Source of the DNA: Kineococcus terrestris
GTDB lineage: Bacteria > Actinomycetota > Actinomycetes > Actinomycetales > Kineococcaceae
Length of the DNA stretch: 64,000 bases
Reading direction: 5' to 3' (one strand)
Assembly (NCBI RefSeq): GCF_041020765.1
Contig: NZ_JBEUEJ010000004.1
The notes under the pieces are model-generated. The model made no database searches and had not been told where the DNA came from. It saw only the letters and a list, made by a program, of their open reading frames with translations. Both the position numbers and the translations under genes were made by a program. Of this stretch, positions 51,468-58,548 are shown piece by piece. Positions within the stretch are counted from its first letter, which is position 1. Each line of letters starts with the position of its first letter.

Positions 51468-52496
51468 TCAGGGTCGGGGTCGGACGGAGTCCCGCCGGGT
51501 CACCTCGGCGGGGAACAGCTCCACCCCCGGCGGCGCACCGGCGCCGTCGAGCAGGCGGAACAGGCGGGTCACCGCGCGCCGGGACACGTCGCGCGGGTGC
51601 TGCGAGCAGGCCGTGACCGCCACGGCCTGCGCCTGCGCCTCGGCCGCCGTGCACAGCGCGACCAGGCTCAGGTCGGTCCCGGGGCGCAGCCCGCGGCGGG
51701 CCAGCGCCCCCATCGCCTCCGGCAGGGCGGTGGCGACCACGAGCGCCGGCGGGGCGTCGCGGCCCGCCAGCACGTCCTCGAGCACGGGGTCCAGGACGCG
51801 GTCGGCGGGGACCGGCGCCCACTCCAGCGCGACGCCGTGGCGCTGCGCCGCGCGCCGCGCGCCGCGCTCGAACCGGGGCACGTAGTTGAGGTCGCGGCTG
51901 GTTGTGTCGTCCCCCCACGCCAGGACGACCACGTCGCGCTCGCCCGCGGCCGCCAGCTCGCCGACCAGCAGGTCGGCGGCGGACTCGAAGTCGAAGTCGT
52001 TGCAGTGCAGACCTCCGGCGTCCTCGGGGACGCCGATGAACAGGACCGGGACACCCAGGTCCCGGGCGACCGCGACCCGGTCGTCGTCCGTGCGCACCTC
52101 CATGACGACCACGGCGTCGCACAGGCGCCGGCCCGCCACGCGCCGCAGGCCGGCGATGCCCTCGTCGGCCGTCACGAGCAGCACGTCGTGGTCGTGCGCG
52201 CGGGCGACCAGGGCGATCTCCTCGACGAACGACATCAGCCCGTGCGCGCTCAGCGGCGTGGAGAACGGCACGACGACGGCGATGACGCTGGTCCGCTGCC
52301 CGGCCAGCGCGCGCGCACCCGCGTGCGGTTCGTAGGTCAGCTGGGCGATGGCGTCCTCGACGAGCTTGCGGGTCTTCGCCGAGATCGGGCGCTTGCCGCT
52401 CATCACGTAGGAGACGGTGCTCTGCGAGACCCCGGCGATCCGGGCGACGTCCTTGCTGGTGGGGCCGGAGCCGCCGGGACCCGTGGTGCGCGGCAC
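51468..52496 (-). CDS. LacI-family repressor of the sugar operon
   Basis: 342 residues. Helix-turn-helix TSKDVARIAGVSQSTVSYVM (about 14-33) with the hinge region KLVEDAIAQLTYEPHAGARA. The sugar-binding core is a periplasmic-binding-protein-like fold (LTYEPHAG to the end) with FDFESAADLLVGELAAAG and RGLRPGTDLSLVALC. Two nearly identical operators lie upstream of its own start (52558) and upstream of the binding-protein gene (51407), so it represses both itself and the operon until an inducer sugar is present. GTG at 52496 after GGAGGGC. Confidence 0.93.
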   Translation of the reverse strand: MPRTTGPGGSGPTSKDVARIAGVSQSTVSYVMSGKRPISAKTRKLVEDAIAQLTYEPHAGARALAGQRTSVIAVVVPFSTPLSAHGLMSFVEEIALVARAHDHDVLLVTADEGIAGLRRVAGRRLCDAVVVMEVRTDDDRVAVARDLGVPVLFIGVPEDAGGLHCNDFDFESAADLLVGELAAAGERDVVVLAWGDDTTSRDLNYVPRFERGARRAAQRHGVALEWAPVPADRVLDPVLEDVLAGRDAPPALVVATALPEAMGALARRGLRPGTDLSLVALCTAAEAQAQAVAVTACSQHPRDVSRRAVTRLFRLLDGAGAPPGVELFPAEVTRRDSVRPRP

Positions 52497-52557
52497 GTCG
52501 CCCTCCCCTCGTCGCCGGTGACGCCTGGCCCCCGCCGGTCGCTCGCGGCCCGCTGGC

Positions 52558-52575
52558 CGTCGATGCGCATCGACG
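52558..52575. promoter_or_regulatory. LacI operator O2 upstream of lacI
   Basis: CGTCGATGCGCATCGACG is a perfect 18-base palindrome, differing by one base from the core of O1. It lies 62 bases upstream of the repressor start. Confidence 0.85.
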
Positions 52576-52758
52576 TGGTGTGCCGCGACTGTAGGCGGAC
52601 GGGACGCCCGAGGACAACCCCCCGACCCGGGCGCGTCCCCGGATCGGCTCAAGTCCGCCCGATCACGCACCGAGGTGCGAGAGGTTCGGCGCGTCACCCC
52701 TCGGGTACACAGGGGTGACGACCGCAGGCACCGCCCGCACCACCGCACCGGGAGACGC

Positions 52759-54600
52759 ATGTCCGAGCACGCGAGCACGCCGACGGCACGGCCGCGGCAC
52801 CGGGCGACCCCGCTCCTCGCGGGCGCGGGCGCGCTGGTCCTGCTGCTCGCGGCCGCACCGGCCGCCGCGGGCGCGGACCTGGACACCGCCCCCGTCGTCG
52901 TGGACGTCATGCGCGTCGTCGACGGCCGGCCGCAGGTGACCTCCACCGTCGTCGCCGGCGCGGGGACCGCCGAGCGCCTCGTGGCGCGCCTGGACGCCGA
53001 CCCCGCGGTCGCGGCCGCCGACGTGCAGACCACCTACCGGCTGGACGCCGCCGACCCGCTGCTGCCGCGCGCCACCCACCTGGACGTCGTGCGCGCCCCG
53101 CAGGCGTGGGCGACCACGACCGGCCGCGGCGTGGTCGTCGCCGTCGTCGACTCCGGCGTGGACGCCACCCAGCCCGACCTCGCCGGCCGGGTCCTGCCGC
53201 AGGCCGACTTCGCCCGCGCCGGCGACAGCGGCCCGCACGGCACCTGGGTCGCCACCGTCCTGGCCGGCGCCCTCGGCAACGGCGTCGGCGCCGCCGGGGT
53301 CGCCCCCGACGTCACCGTCCTGCCGGTGCGGGTGTGCGAGGTGGACGTGTGCGCCTCCGCGCCGCTGGCGCAGGGGATCGTCCACGCCGCCGACGCCGGC
53401 GCGAGCGTCGTCAACCTCTCCCTCGGCGGCGGCGCCCCCAACGACGTCGTCCGCCAGGCCGTCGCCTACGCCCTCGGCAAGGGCGCCGTCGTGGTCGCCG
53501 CCGCCGGCAACACCGGCGACAGGGGCAACGTCGTCTCCTACCCGGCCTCCTACCCGGGCGTCGTGTCGGTGTCCGCGGGCACCGACCAGGCCGCCTCGCC
53601 GTGGGCGCAGCACAACGAGTTCGTCGACCTGTCCGCGCCCGGCACCGGGATCGTCGCCGGGGGCCCCGCCTCCGCCCGCCACGTCTACAGCGCCGTCACC
53701 GGCACGTCGTTCTCCGCCCCGATGGTCTCGGCGGCCGCGGCGCTGGCCCGCTCGGTCGCCCCCGCCGCCGGCCCGGCGACCGTCGAGCAGTGGCTGCGCA
53801 GCAGCGCCCGGCCGGTCCCGTCCTGGCCCGCCGGGTACGGCACGGGCGTCCTGGACGTGGCCGGCACGGTGTCGGCGGCGCGCGCGTGGGCGGCGGGCGC
53901 CTCGGTGACCGCGCGCCCGGACGGCACGGTCGCCTACGCGCGCAGCGGGTCCACGGCCGTGCTGCGCGGGGCGGTCCTGGAGCGCTACCGCGCCGCGGGC
54001 GGACCCGCCTCGTCCCTGGGCTGGCCGGTGACCGGCGAGGTGCCCGTCGCGGGCGGGGCGTTCGCGGCCTTCGAGGGCGGGTCGGTGTACTGGTCGCCCG
54101 CGACGGGCGCCCAGGTGGTCAAGGGCGACGTGCGCGCCCGGTGGGCCTCGCTCGGCTGGGAGCGCTCGTGGCTGGGGTTCCCCGCCGGCGAGGAGGTCGC
54201 CGTCCGCGGCGGGGTCGTGCAGCGGTTCACCGGCGGGAGCGTGTGGTGGTCGCCGGCCACGGGCGCGCAGGCCGTGCGCGGCGCGGTCCTCGACCGCTAC
54301 GCCCGCAGCGGCGCCGAGACCGGCCCGCTGGGCTTCCCCACCACGTCGGAGGCGCCGCTGCGCGGCGGCGCGTTCTCGGTGTTCCAGGGCGGGTCGGTCT
54401 ACTTCTCCCCCGCCACCGGCGCGCGCGTGGTCACCGGCCGCATCCGCGACGAGTGGGGCCGGCTCGGCTGGGAGACCGGCCGCCTGGGCTGGCCGCGCAC
54501 CGAGGAGGTCCCCGTCCGCGGCGGCGTGCGCCAGGACTTCACCGGCGGGTCGGTCACGTACTCCTTCTCCACCGCCCGCACCACCGTCACCTACCGCTGA
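52759..54600 (+). CDS. Secreted subtilisin-like protease with LGFP repeats
   Basis: 613 residues. A signal peptide (PLLAGAGALVLLLAAAPAAA) and a short pro-segment precede an S8 protease with D131 (VVDSGVD), H160 (GPHGTWVAT), N251 (AAAGN) and S317 (GTSFSAP). From about 405 to 605 four LGFP-type repeats follow (LGWPVTGEVPVAGGAFAAF, GSVYWSPATGAQVV and so on), a module that binds cell-wall glycans. It is probably exported and held on the wall. ATG at 52759 after GGGAGAC; divergent from lacI. Confidence 0.93.
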   Translation: MSEHASTPTARPRHRATPLLAGAGALVLLLAAAPAAAGADLDTAPVVVDVMRVVDGRPQVTSTVVAGAGTAERLVARLDADPAVAAADVQTTYRLDAADPLLPRATHLDVVRAPQAWATTTGRGVVVAVVDSGVDATQPDLAGRVLPQADFARAGDSGPHGTWVATVLAGALGNGVGAAGVAPDVTVLPVRVCEVDVCASAPLAQGIVHAADAGASVVNLSLGGGAPNDVVRQAVAYALGKGAVVVAAAGNTGDRGNVVSYPASYPGVVSVSAGTDQAASPWAQHNEFVDLSAPGTGIVAGGPASARHVYSAVTGTSFSAPMVSAAAALARSVAPAAGPATVEQWLRSSARPVPSWPAGYGTGVLDVAGTVSAARAWAAGASVTARPDGTVAYARSGSTAVLRGAVLERYRAAGGPASSLGWPVTGEVPVAGGAFAAFEGGSVYWSPATGAQVVKGDVRARWASLGWERSWLGFPAGEEVAVRGGVVQRFTGGSVWWSPATGAQAVRGAVLDRYARSGAETGPLGFPTTSEAPLRGGAFSVFQGGSVYFSPATGARVVTGRIRDEWGRLGWETGRLGWPRTEEVPVRGGVRQDFTGGSVTYSFSTARTTVTYR

Positions 54601-54628
54601 CCCCCACCCCCACCCCCACCCCCACCGT
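54601..54628. repeat. Short CCCCCA tandem repeat
   Basis: About four imperfect CCCCCA units directly after the subtilase stop, running into the first relic arm of the palindromic family. Confidence 0.6.
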
Positions 54629-54642
54629 GATCATGGACGGTG
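54623..54642. repeat. Relic arm of the TGATCA repeat
   Basis: CACCGTGATCATGGACGGTG, a left arm without its partner, itself a short hairpin. It is 23 bases past the subtilase stop. Confidence 0.6.
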
Positions 54643-54670
54643 CACCGCTCAACCACCCCACCTCGTCGCC

Positions 54671-54710
54671 GTGATCATGGATGGGTGCACGCTCACTCAT
54701 CCATGATCAC
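54671..54710. repeat. TGATCA palindromic repeat, copy 5
   Basis: GTGATCATGGATGGGTG and CACTCATCCATGATCAC are 17-bp arms (one G-T mismatch) around CACGCT. It lies between the subtilase gene and the DUF559 gene. Confidence 0.88.
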
Positions 54711-54819
54711 CGCGGAGAGTTCGCGCGGCGGGGTCCACAGGCGACGTCTGGACGCGCGGAGCGGTGCGCTGTGCACGAGCGCCGGGGACTCCCCTCGCGC
54801 CGGCAGCACGCTGCCGGGC

Positions 54820-55650
54820 GTGCCCGAGACCCTCCCCCGGCGGCGACACCGCGCCGCCACCGCACTGGCCGACCTGACGAACGACGAGCACCACCGCGCC
54901 GCCGCCCTCGGCGAGCTGCTCCCGGCCGGGGCGGCCCTGGCTCGCCGCACCGCCGCCCACCGGCACGGCTTCCGGCTGCGCATGCCCCACGAGCGCACGA
55001 CCGACCTGCCCGTGGAGTGCGTCGTCCCCACCGGCCGCGACCCGGTCCGGCGGAGCGGGGTGCGCAGCTGGACCGCGGCGCTGCCCGGCGAGGACGTCGA
55101 GCTGCTGGACGGCCTGCCGACCACGACCGCCCTGCGGACGTGCCTGGACGTGGCTCGGTGGGAGACCCCGCCGCTGGGACTGGCCATGCTGGACAGGGCG
55201 TTGCGCGTCGGGCTGCTGGACCCCGAGGCGGCCCTGCAGCAGCTGGAGCGGCAGGCCGGGGAGCGCTTCGTCGCCCGCGCGCGCCGCCTGCTCCTGCTGT
55301 GCGACGCGGGTGCGGAGTCGCCGGGCGAGTCGTGGTTGCGGCTGCGGCTCGCGGACGCCGGCTTCCCGCCACCCGTGACGCAGGTGCTCGTCCCGCGCCG
55401 GCGCCGCGCACCGCTGCGCCTGGACCTCGGCTGGCCCGATCGCGGCGTCGGCGTGGAGTACGACGGGCGTGAGCACCACGAGGGCGCGGCCGCGGTCGCC
55501 CACGACGCCGCGCGCCGGGAGGAGCTGCTGGCACTGGGCTGGACGGTGGTCGGCGTCCACGCCGGGCACGTCCTGGGCCGCTCGACCGAGCTGGAGCGCG
55601 GTGTCGGGGAGCTGCTGGGCCTGGAACCCGTGCTCCGCCGCACGTGGTGA
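54820..55650 (+). CDS. DUF559-family nuclease-fold protein
   Basis: About 276 residues. The N-terminal part (LLPAGAALARRTAAHRHG; DGLPTTTALRTCLDVARWE) resembles the AbiEi/DUF559 lead found in actinobacteria. The C-terminal Vsr/restriction-endonuclease-like core has E170 (SPGESWLRLRL), D202 (LRLDLGWPD), E213-Y-D215 (VEYDGREHH) and the helix AARREELLALGWTVVGV. Catalytic activity and role are unknown. It is bounded on both sides by copies and relic arms of the palindromic repeat. The start is uncertain: the first plausible codon after the upstream repeat is the GTG at 54820, without a good ribosome-binding site. Confidence 0.8.
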   Translation: MPETLPRRRHRAATALADLTNDEHHRAAALGELLPAGAALARRTAAHRHGFRLRMPHERTTDLPVECVVPTGRDPVRRSGVRSWTAALPGEDVELLDGLPTTTALRTCLDVARWETPPLGLAMLDRALRVGLLDPEAALQQLERQAGERFVARARRLLLLCDAGAESPGESWLRLRLADAGFPPPVTQVLVPRRRRAPLRLDLGWPDRGVGVEYDGREHHEGAAAVAHDAARREELLALGWTVVGVHAGHVLGRSTELERGVGELLGLEPVLRRTW

Positions 55651-55659
55651 ACCGCTCAA

Positions 55660-55674
55660 CCGTTCATGATCACC
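55660..55674. repeat. Relic arm of the TGATCA repeat
   Basis: CCGTTCATGATCACC, a right arm lacking its left partner, ten bases past the DUF559 stop. Confidence 0.5.
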
Positions 55675-55686
55675 GAAGATCCACCT

Positions 55687-55732
55687 CCGTGATCACGGAT
55701 GTGCCGACGTCGCACAAATCCATGATCACGGC
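55687..55732. repeat. TGATCA palindromic repeat, copy 6
   Basis: CCGTGATCACGGATGTGC pairs imperfectly with GCACAAATCCATGATCACGG around CGACGTC. It is between the convergent DUF559 and HAD genes. Confidence 0.8.
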
Positions 55733-55777
55733 GGTCGGGGACGGGGCAGGTGTGGGGGTGGGAGAAGAGGGGACGGG

Positions 55778-56440
55778 TCAGCGGGAGGGGCGGGCGAAGG
55801 GCGTGGCGTCCAGGCCGTCGACGAGCTCGCGCAGGGAGTCCAGGACCACGACGGCGCCCGCGCCGGTCAGCTCCTCCTCCGCGTACCCGCCGGTGCGCAC
55901 GGCGACCGACGTCATGCCCGCGTTGCGCGCGGCCTCGCAGTCCCAGCGCGAGTCCCCGAGCACGACACCCGCCGAGCCGCCGACGCTCGCGAGCGCCGTC
56001 TGCAGCAGGTCGGGCGCCGGCTTGGTGGCCTCGGCGTCCTGCGAGGAGGTCCACCCGTGGCACAGCTCGCGCGCGTCGAGCAGGTCCAGGAACGCCTCGA
56101 CGTGCTGCGGCTTGCCGGAGGAGGCCAGCACCACCGTCCAGTCCCGGCGGCGCAACTCCTGCAGCAGGTCGCGCGCGCCGTCGAAGGGCCGCACCTCCGG
56201 CAGCAGCGGGTCGAACTCCTCCGTCCACGCCTCGCGGGCCTCGTCGCCGTGCTCGCGCTCGAACTCCTCGCCGGCGACGGCGGGCACGAGCTGGTCGCCG
56301 CCCATCCCGATCGCGCGGTGGACGCGCCACACGGGCAGCGTCACGTCCCAGCGGCGGAACGCCCGGAACCAGGCCAGGGCGTGGTGGTAGTTGGTGTCGA
56401 CGAGGGTGCCGTCGACGTCCAGGACCGCGGTGTCGGCCAC
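55778..56440 (-). CDS. HAD-superfamily phosphatase
   Basis: 220 residues. HAD motif I LDVDGTLVDTNYHH with nucleophile D8 and D10, motif II VLASSGKP, motif III Lys in EATKPAPDLL and motif IV VLGDSRWDCEAAR. The four-helix cap between motifs I and II resembles phosphoglycolate/beta-phosphoglucomutase-type enzymes. The substrate is unknown. GTG at 56440 has GGAGGACACC upstream. It lies 28 bases after the upstream gene, probably in one transcript. Confidence 0.9.
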   Translation of the reverse strand: MADTAVLDVDGTLVDTNYHHALAWFRAFRRWDVTLPVWRVHRAIGMGGDQLVPAVAGEEFEREHGDEAREAWTEEFDPLLPEVRPFDGARDLLQELRRRDWTVVLASSGKPQHVEAFLDLLDARELCHGWTSSQDAEATKPAPDLLQTALASVGGSAGVVLGDSRWDCEAARNAGMTSVAVRTGGYAEEELTGAGAVVVLDSLRELVDGLDATPFARPSR

Positions 56441-56468
56441 GGGTGTCCTCCAGGGGTTTCGGGGTCGG

Positions 56469-57374
56469 TCACGCCGCGACGTCGACGCAGAACAGCCGCC
56501 GGGGGTCCTGCAGCAGGGCGGGGGGCCGCACGTCGGCGCGCTCGGCGCGCCCGTTCCAGCGCACGCGCCGGCGGTGCCGCACGGCCACCCCCTTGCGCCC
56601 GTCGAACTCGTACCCGCCGAGCACCTCGCCGAGCAGGACGGCCTCCTCGCGCTCGACGGGCAGGCCCACCTCGTCGCCGGGAGCGAGCTCGTGCACGAAC
56701 GTCTCCAGCACGCGCAGGTCCTTGCCGGGGCGCTTGCCGGGGCTGACCTCCTTGAGCAGCGCGCGCAGCGACTGCCCCTCCTCGCGCACGCGCACGTCGA
56801 CGTCCACGCCGGACTCGGTGCCGAGGCCGACGACGCCGTCGGTGAGGAACTCCGCGAGCGCCTCCGGAGAGGACGGCCGCACGATCCACACCAGCCGCCC
56901 GGAGCCCCGCGCCGGGGGTTCCAGCGACGGCGGGTCGGGCCACACGTAGGGCAGGTCGTCGGGGTCCTCGTCGCCGAACAGGGGCCGGTAGAAGTCCGGG
57001 TCCTTGCGCAGCAGGGCGGAGCGGTGGCTGCGGTGCAGGGCCTCGTCGCCCAGCCAGTACGGCAGCAGGCCGTCGGCGGCCAGGTCGGCCTGGGTGCGCC
57101 CGGCGACCTCGGGGGCGAACTCGGCGATGAGCCGGCGCGTGGAGTCGGCCCGCCCGGGCCGCGTCCACGCGTCCACGCACGCCAGCCCGTAGGCGACGAG
57201 GGCGGGCGTGCAGCCGCGCCACATCCGCACCGCGGGGTGGTTCACCCAGCCGTAGTCGGGCAGTTCGAGGGCGCGCAGCACCTGCAGCGTCTCGACGCGC
57301 TGCTTGCCCAGGCGCGGCGCGTCGAGGACGGCGGCCGAACGCGCGAAGTCCGCGTACGGCAGGAAGGTCTGCAC
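56469..57374 (-). CDS. Fusion of MSMEG_6728/Pyr_excise-type and Mrr-N-like domains
   Basis: About 301 residues. The N-terminal half (1-150) matches the MSMEG_6728 group related to T4 endonuclease V: QTFLPYADFARSAAVLD, RLGKQRVETLQVLRALELP, WVNHPAVRMWRGCTPALVAY and LHRSHRSALLRKDPDFYRPL. The C-terminal half (about 160-301: RLVWIVRPSSPEALAEFLTD, GVVGLGTE, EEAVLLGEVLGGYEF, RHRRRVRW) resembles the N-terminal reader-like domain of Mrr-type restriction proteins. The T4 catalytic Thr2 is not clearly conserved. I use GTG 57374, as family members begin at this point; GTG 57383 is possible. Confidence 0.8.
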   Translation of the reverse strand: MQTFLPYADFARSAAVLDAPRLGKQRVETLQVLRALELPDYGWVNHPAVRMWRGCTPALVAYGLACVDAWTRPGRADSTRRLIAEFAPEVAGRTQADLAADGLLPYWLGDEALHRSHRSALLRKDPDFYRPLFGDEDPDDLPYVWPDPPSLEPPARGSGRLVWIVRPSSPEALAEFLTDGVVGLGTESGVDVDVRVREEGQSLRALLKEVSPGKRPGKDLRVLETFVHELAPGDEVGLPVEREEAVLLGEVLGGYEFDGRKGVAVRHRRRVRWNGRAERADVRPPALLQDPRRLFCVDVAA

Positions 57375-57399
57375 GTGCTCCACCCTGTCGCGGGCGCTC

Positions 57400-57435
57400 C
57401 CGGCCCGCGACCCGGCCCGCGACCCGGCCCGCGGG
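57400..57435. repeat. 12-base tandem repeat, three units
   Basis: CCGGCCCGCGAC repeated twice exactly and a third time as CCGGCCCGCGGG, between two minus-strand genes. A GGCGCC inverted pair follows at 57437-57456 and may terminate transcription. Confidence 0.7.
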
Positions 57436-57461
57436 AGGCGCCGGGCCGGGGGCGCCGGGGG

Positions 57462-58379
57462 TCAGTAGCCGGCGTCCACGTCCACGACGCCCAGCAGGTC
57501 CTCGCCCGCGGCGAAGCGGCGCACGTTCTCGGCCACGCGCTCGGCCAGCGCCCCGGCCTGCAGCTGCGGCGGGTTCGCCACGTGCGGGGTGACCAGCGCC
57601 CGCTCGTGCGTCCACAGCGGGTGCCCGTCGGGCAGCGGCTCGGGGTCGGTGACGTCGAGGGCGGCGCCGGCGATCGCGCCGGTGTCCAGGGCGGCGACGA
57701 GGGCGTCGGTGTCCACGAGGGAGCCGCGGGCGATGTTGACGAGCCAGCCGCGCGGCCCGAGGGCGGCGAGCTCGTCGGCACCGACGAGAGCCCGCGTCTC
57801 GGCGGTGGCGGGCGCGGCGAGGACGACGTGGTCGGCGCGCTCCCACACCTCGCCGAGGCGGTCGGCGGGCAGGGTCTCCGCGGCGCCGTCCACGGGGCGG
57901 CCGCGGCGGGTGACGGCCAGCACGCGCGCGCCGAGGCCGTCCAGCGCGGGGATCATCGCCGTGCCGATGCCGCCGGCGCCGACGATCGCGACGGTCGCCC
58001 CGGCCAGGCTCGTCTGCGGCCCCCCGACGCCGTCCTCGTCCCACGTGGTGCGCCGGGCCGCGAGCCCTAGGCCGCGCACCCCGGCCAGCAGCAGCGCGAC
58101 GGCGTGCTCGGCGACCTGCGTGGAGTAGGCCCCGACGGCGGACGTCCACGTGCGCTCGCCGTCCACGAGCCCGGAGGACAGCCAGCTCTCGATGCCCGCC
58201 GAGGGCAGCTGCACCCAGCGCACGCCGTCCGGCAGCGAGCCGGGGAAGGTCCCGGCGCCCGCCCCCCACACGACGGCCTCGGCCTCCTCCAGGTCCACGA
58301 GCCGGCCCCCGCCGCGGCGCACCGCGTCGGCGAGGTGGTCGGGCTGGTCGGGTCCGAGGTGCACGGCGACGTCGGCCAT
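57462..58379 (-). CDS. D-isomer-specific 2-hydroxyacid dehydrogenase
   Basis: 305 residues. The NAD motif VAIVGAGGIGTAMIPALDGLG is intact. LVNIARGSLVDTDAL carries the substrate Arg, DVTDPEPLPDGHPLW the Glu, and LVTPHVANP the catalytic His. The N-terminal substrate domain is short, as in the GhrA/phosphoglycerate-dehydrogenase-like group. It probably reduces a 2-keto acid such as glyoxylate or hydroxypyruvate. ATG at 58379 after GAGAGGAA. Confidence 0.92.
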   Translation of the reverse strand: MADVAVHLGPDQPDHLADAVRRGGGRLVDLEEAEAVVWGAGAGTFPGSLPDGVRWVQLPSAGIESWLSSGLVDGERTWTSAVGAYSTQVAEHAVALLLAGVRGLGLAARRTTWDEDGVGGPQTSLAGATVAIVGAGGIGTAMIPALDGLGARVLAVTRRGRPVDGAAETLPADRLGEVWERADHVVLAAPATAETRALVGADELAALGPRGWLVNIARGSLVDTDALVAALDTGAIAGAALDVTDPEPLPDGHPLWTHERALVTPHVANPPQLQAGALAERVAENVRRFAAGEDLLGVVDVDAGY

Positions 58380-58548
58380 CGGGGCGGTTCCTCTCCGCTG
58401 CGGCGGGCGCACCGGTCGGCGGCGCCCGGGTCGCCCCACCCTCCCAGAGCGGGCCCGCGGCGCACCCCGGTGGGCCGGACGGGTGCAACCGCGCCCGGAC
58501 AACACTCCCCGTCTCCAGCCCGGTGCGCCGGTTGTCGAGACTGGGCGC

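Noticed and set aside
54640..54819. N-terminal extension of the DUF559 protein through the palindromic repeat
   Set aside because: It would translate the repeat itself; the same HPSMITA-like translation appears at several unrelated copies of the repeat, showing it is not protein-coding.
54601..55732. Clustered repeats as a CRISPR array
   Set aside because: The elements are long palindromes at irregular distances with a gene between them, not short direct repeats with equal spacers, and no cas genes are present.
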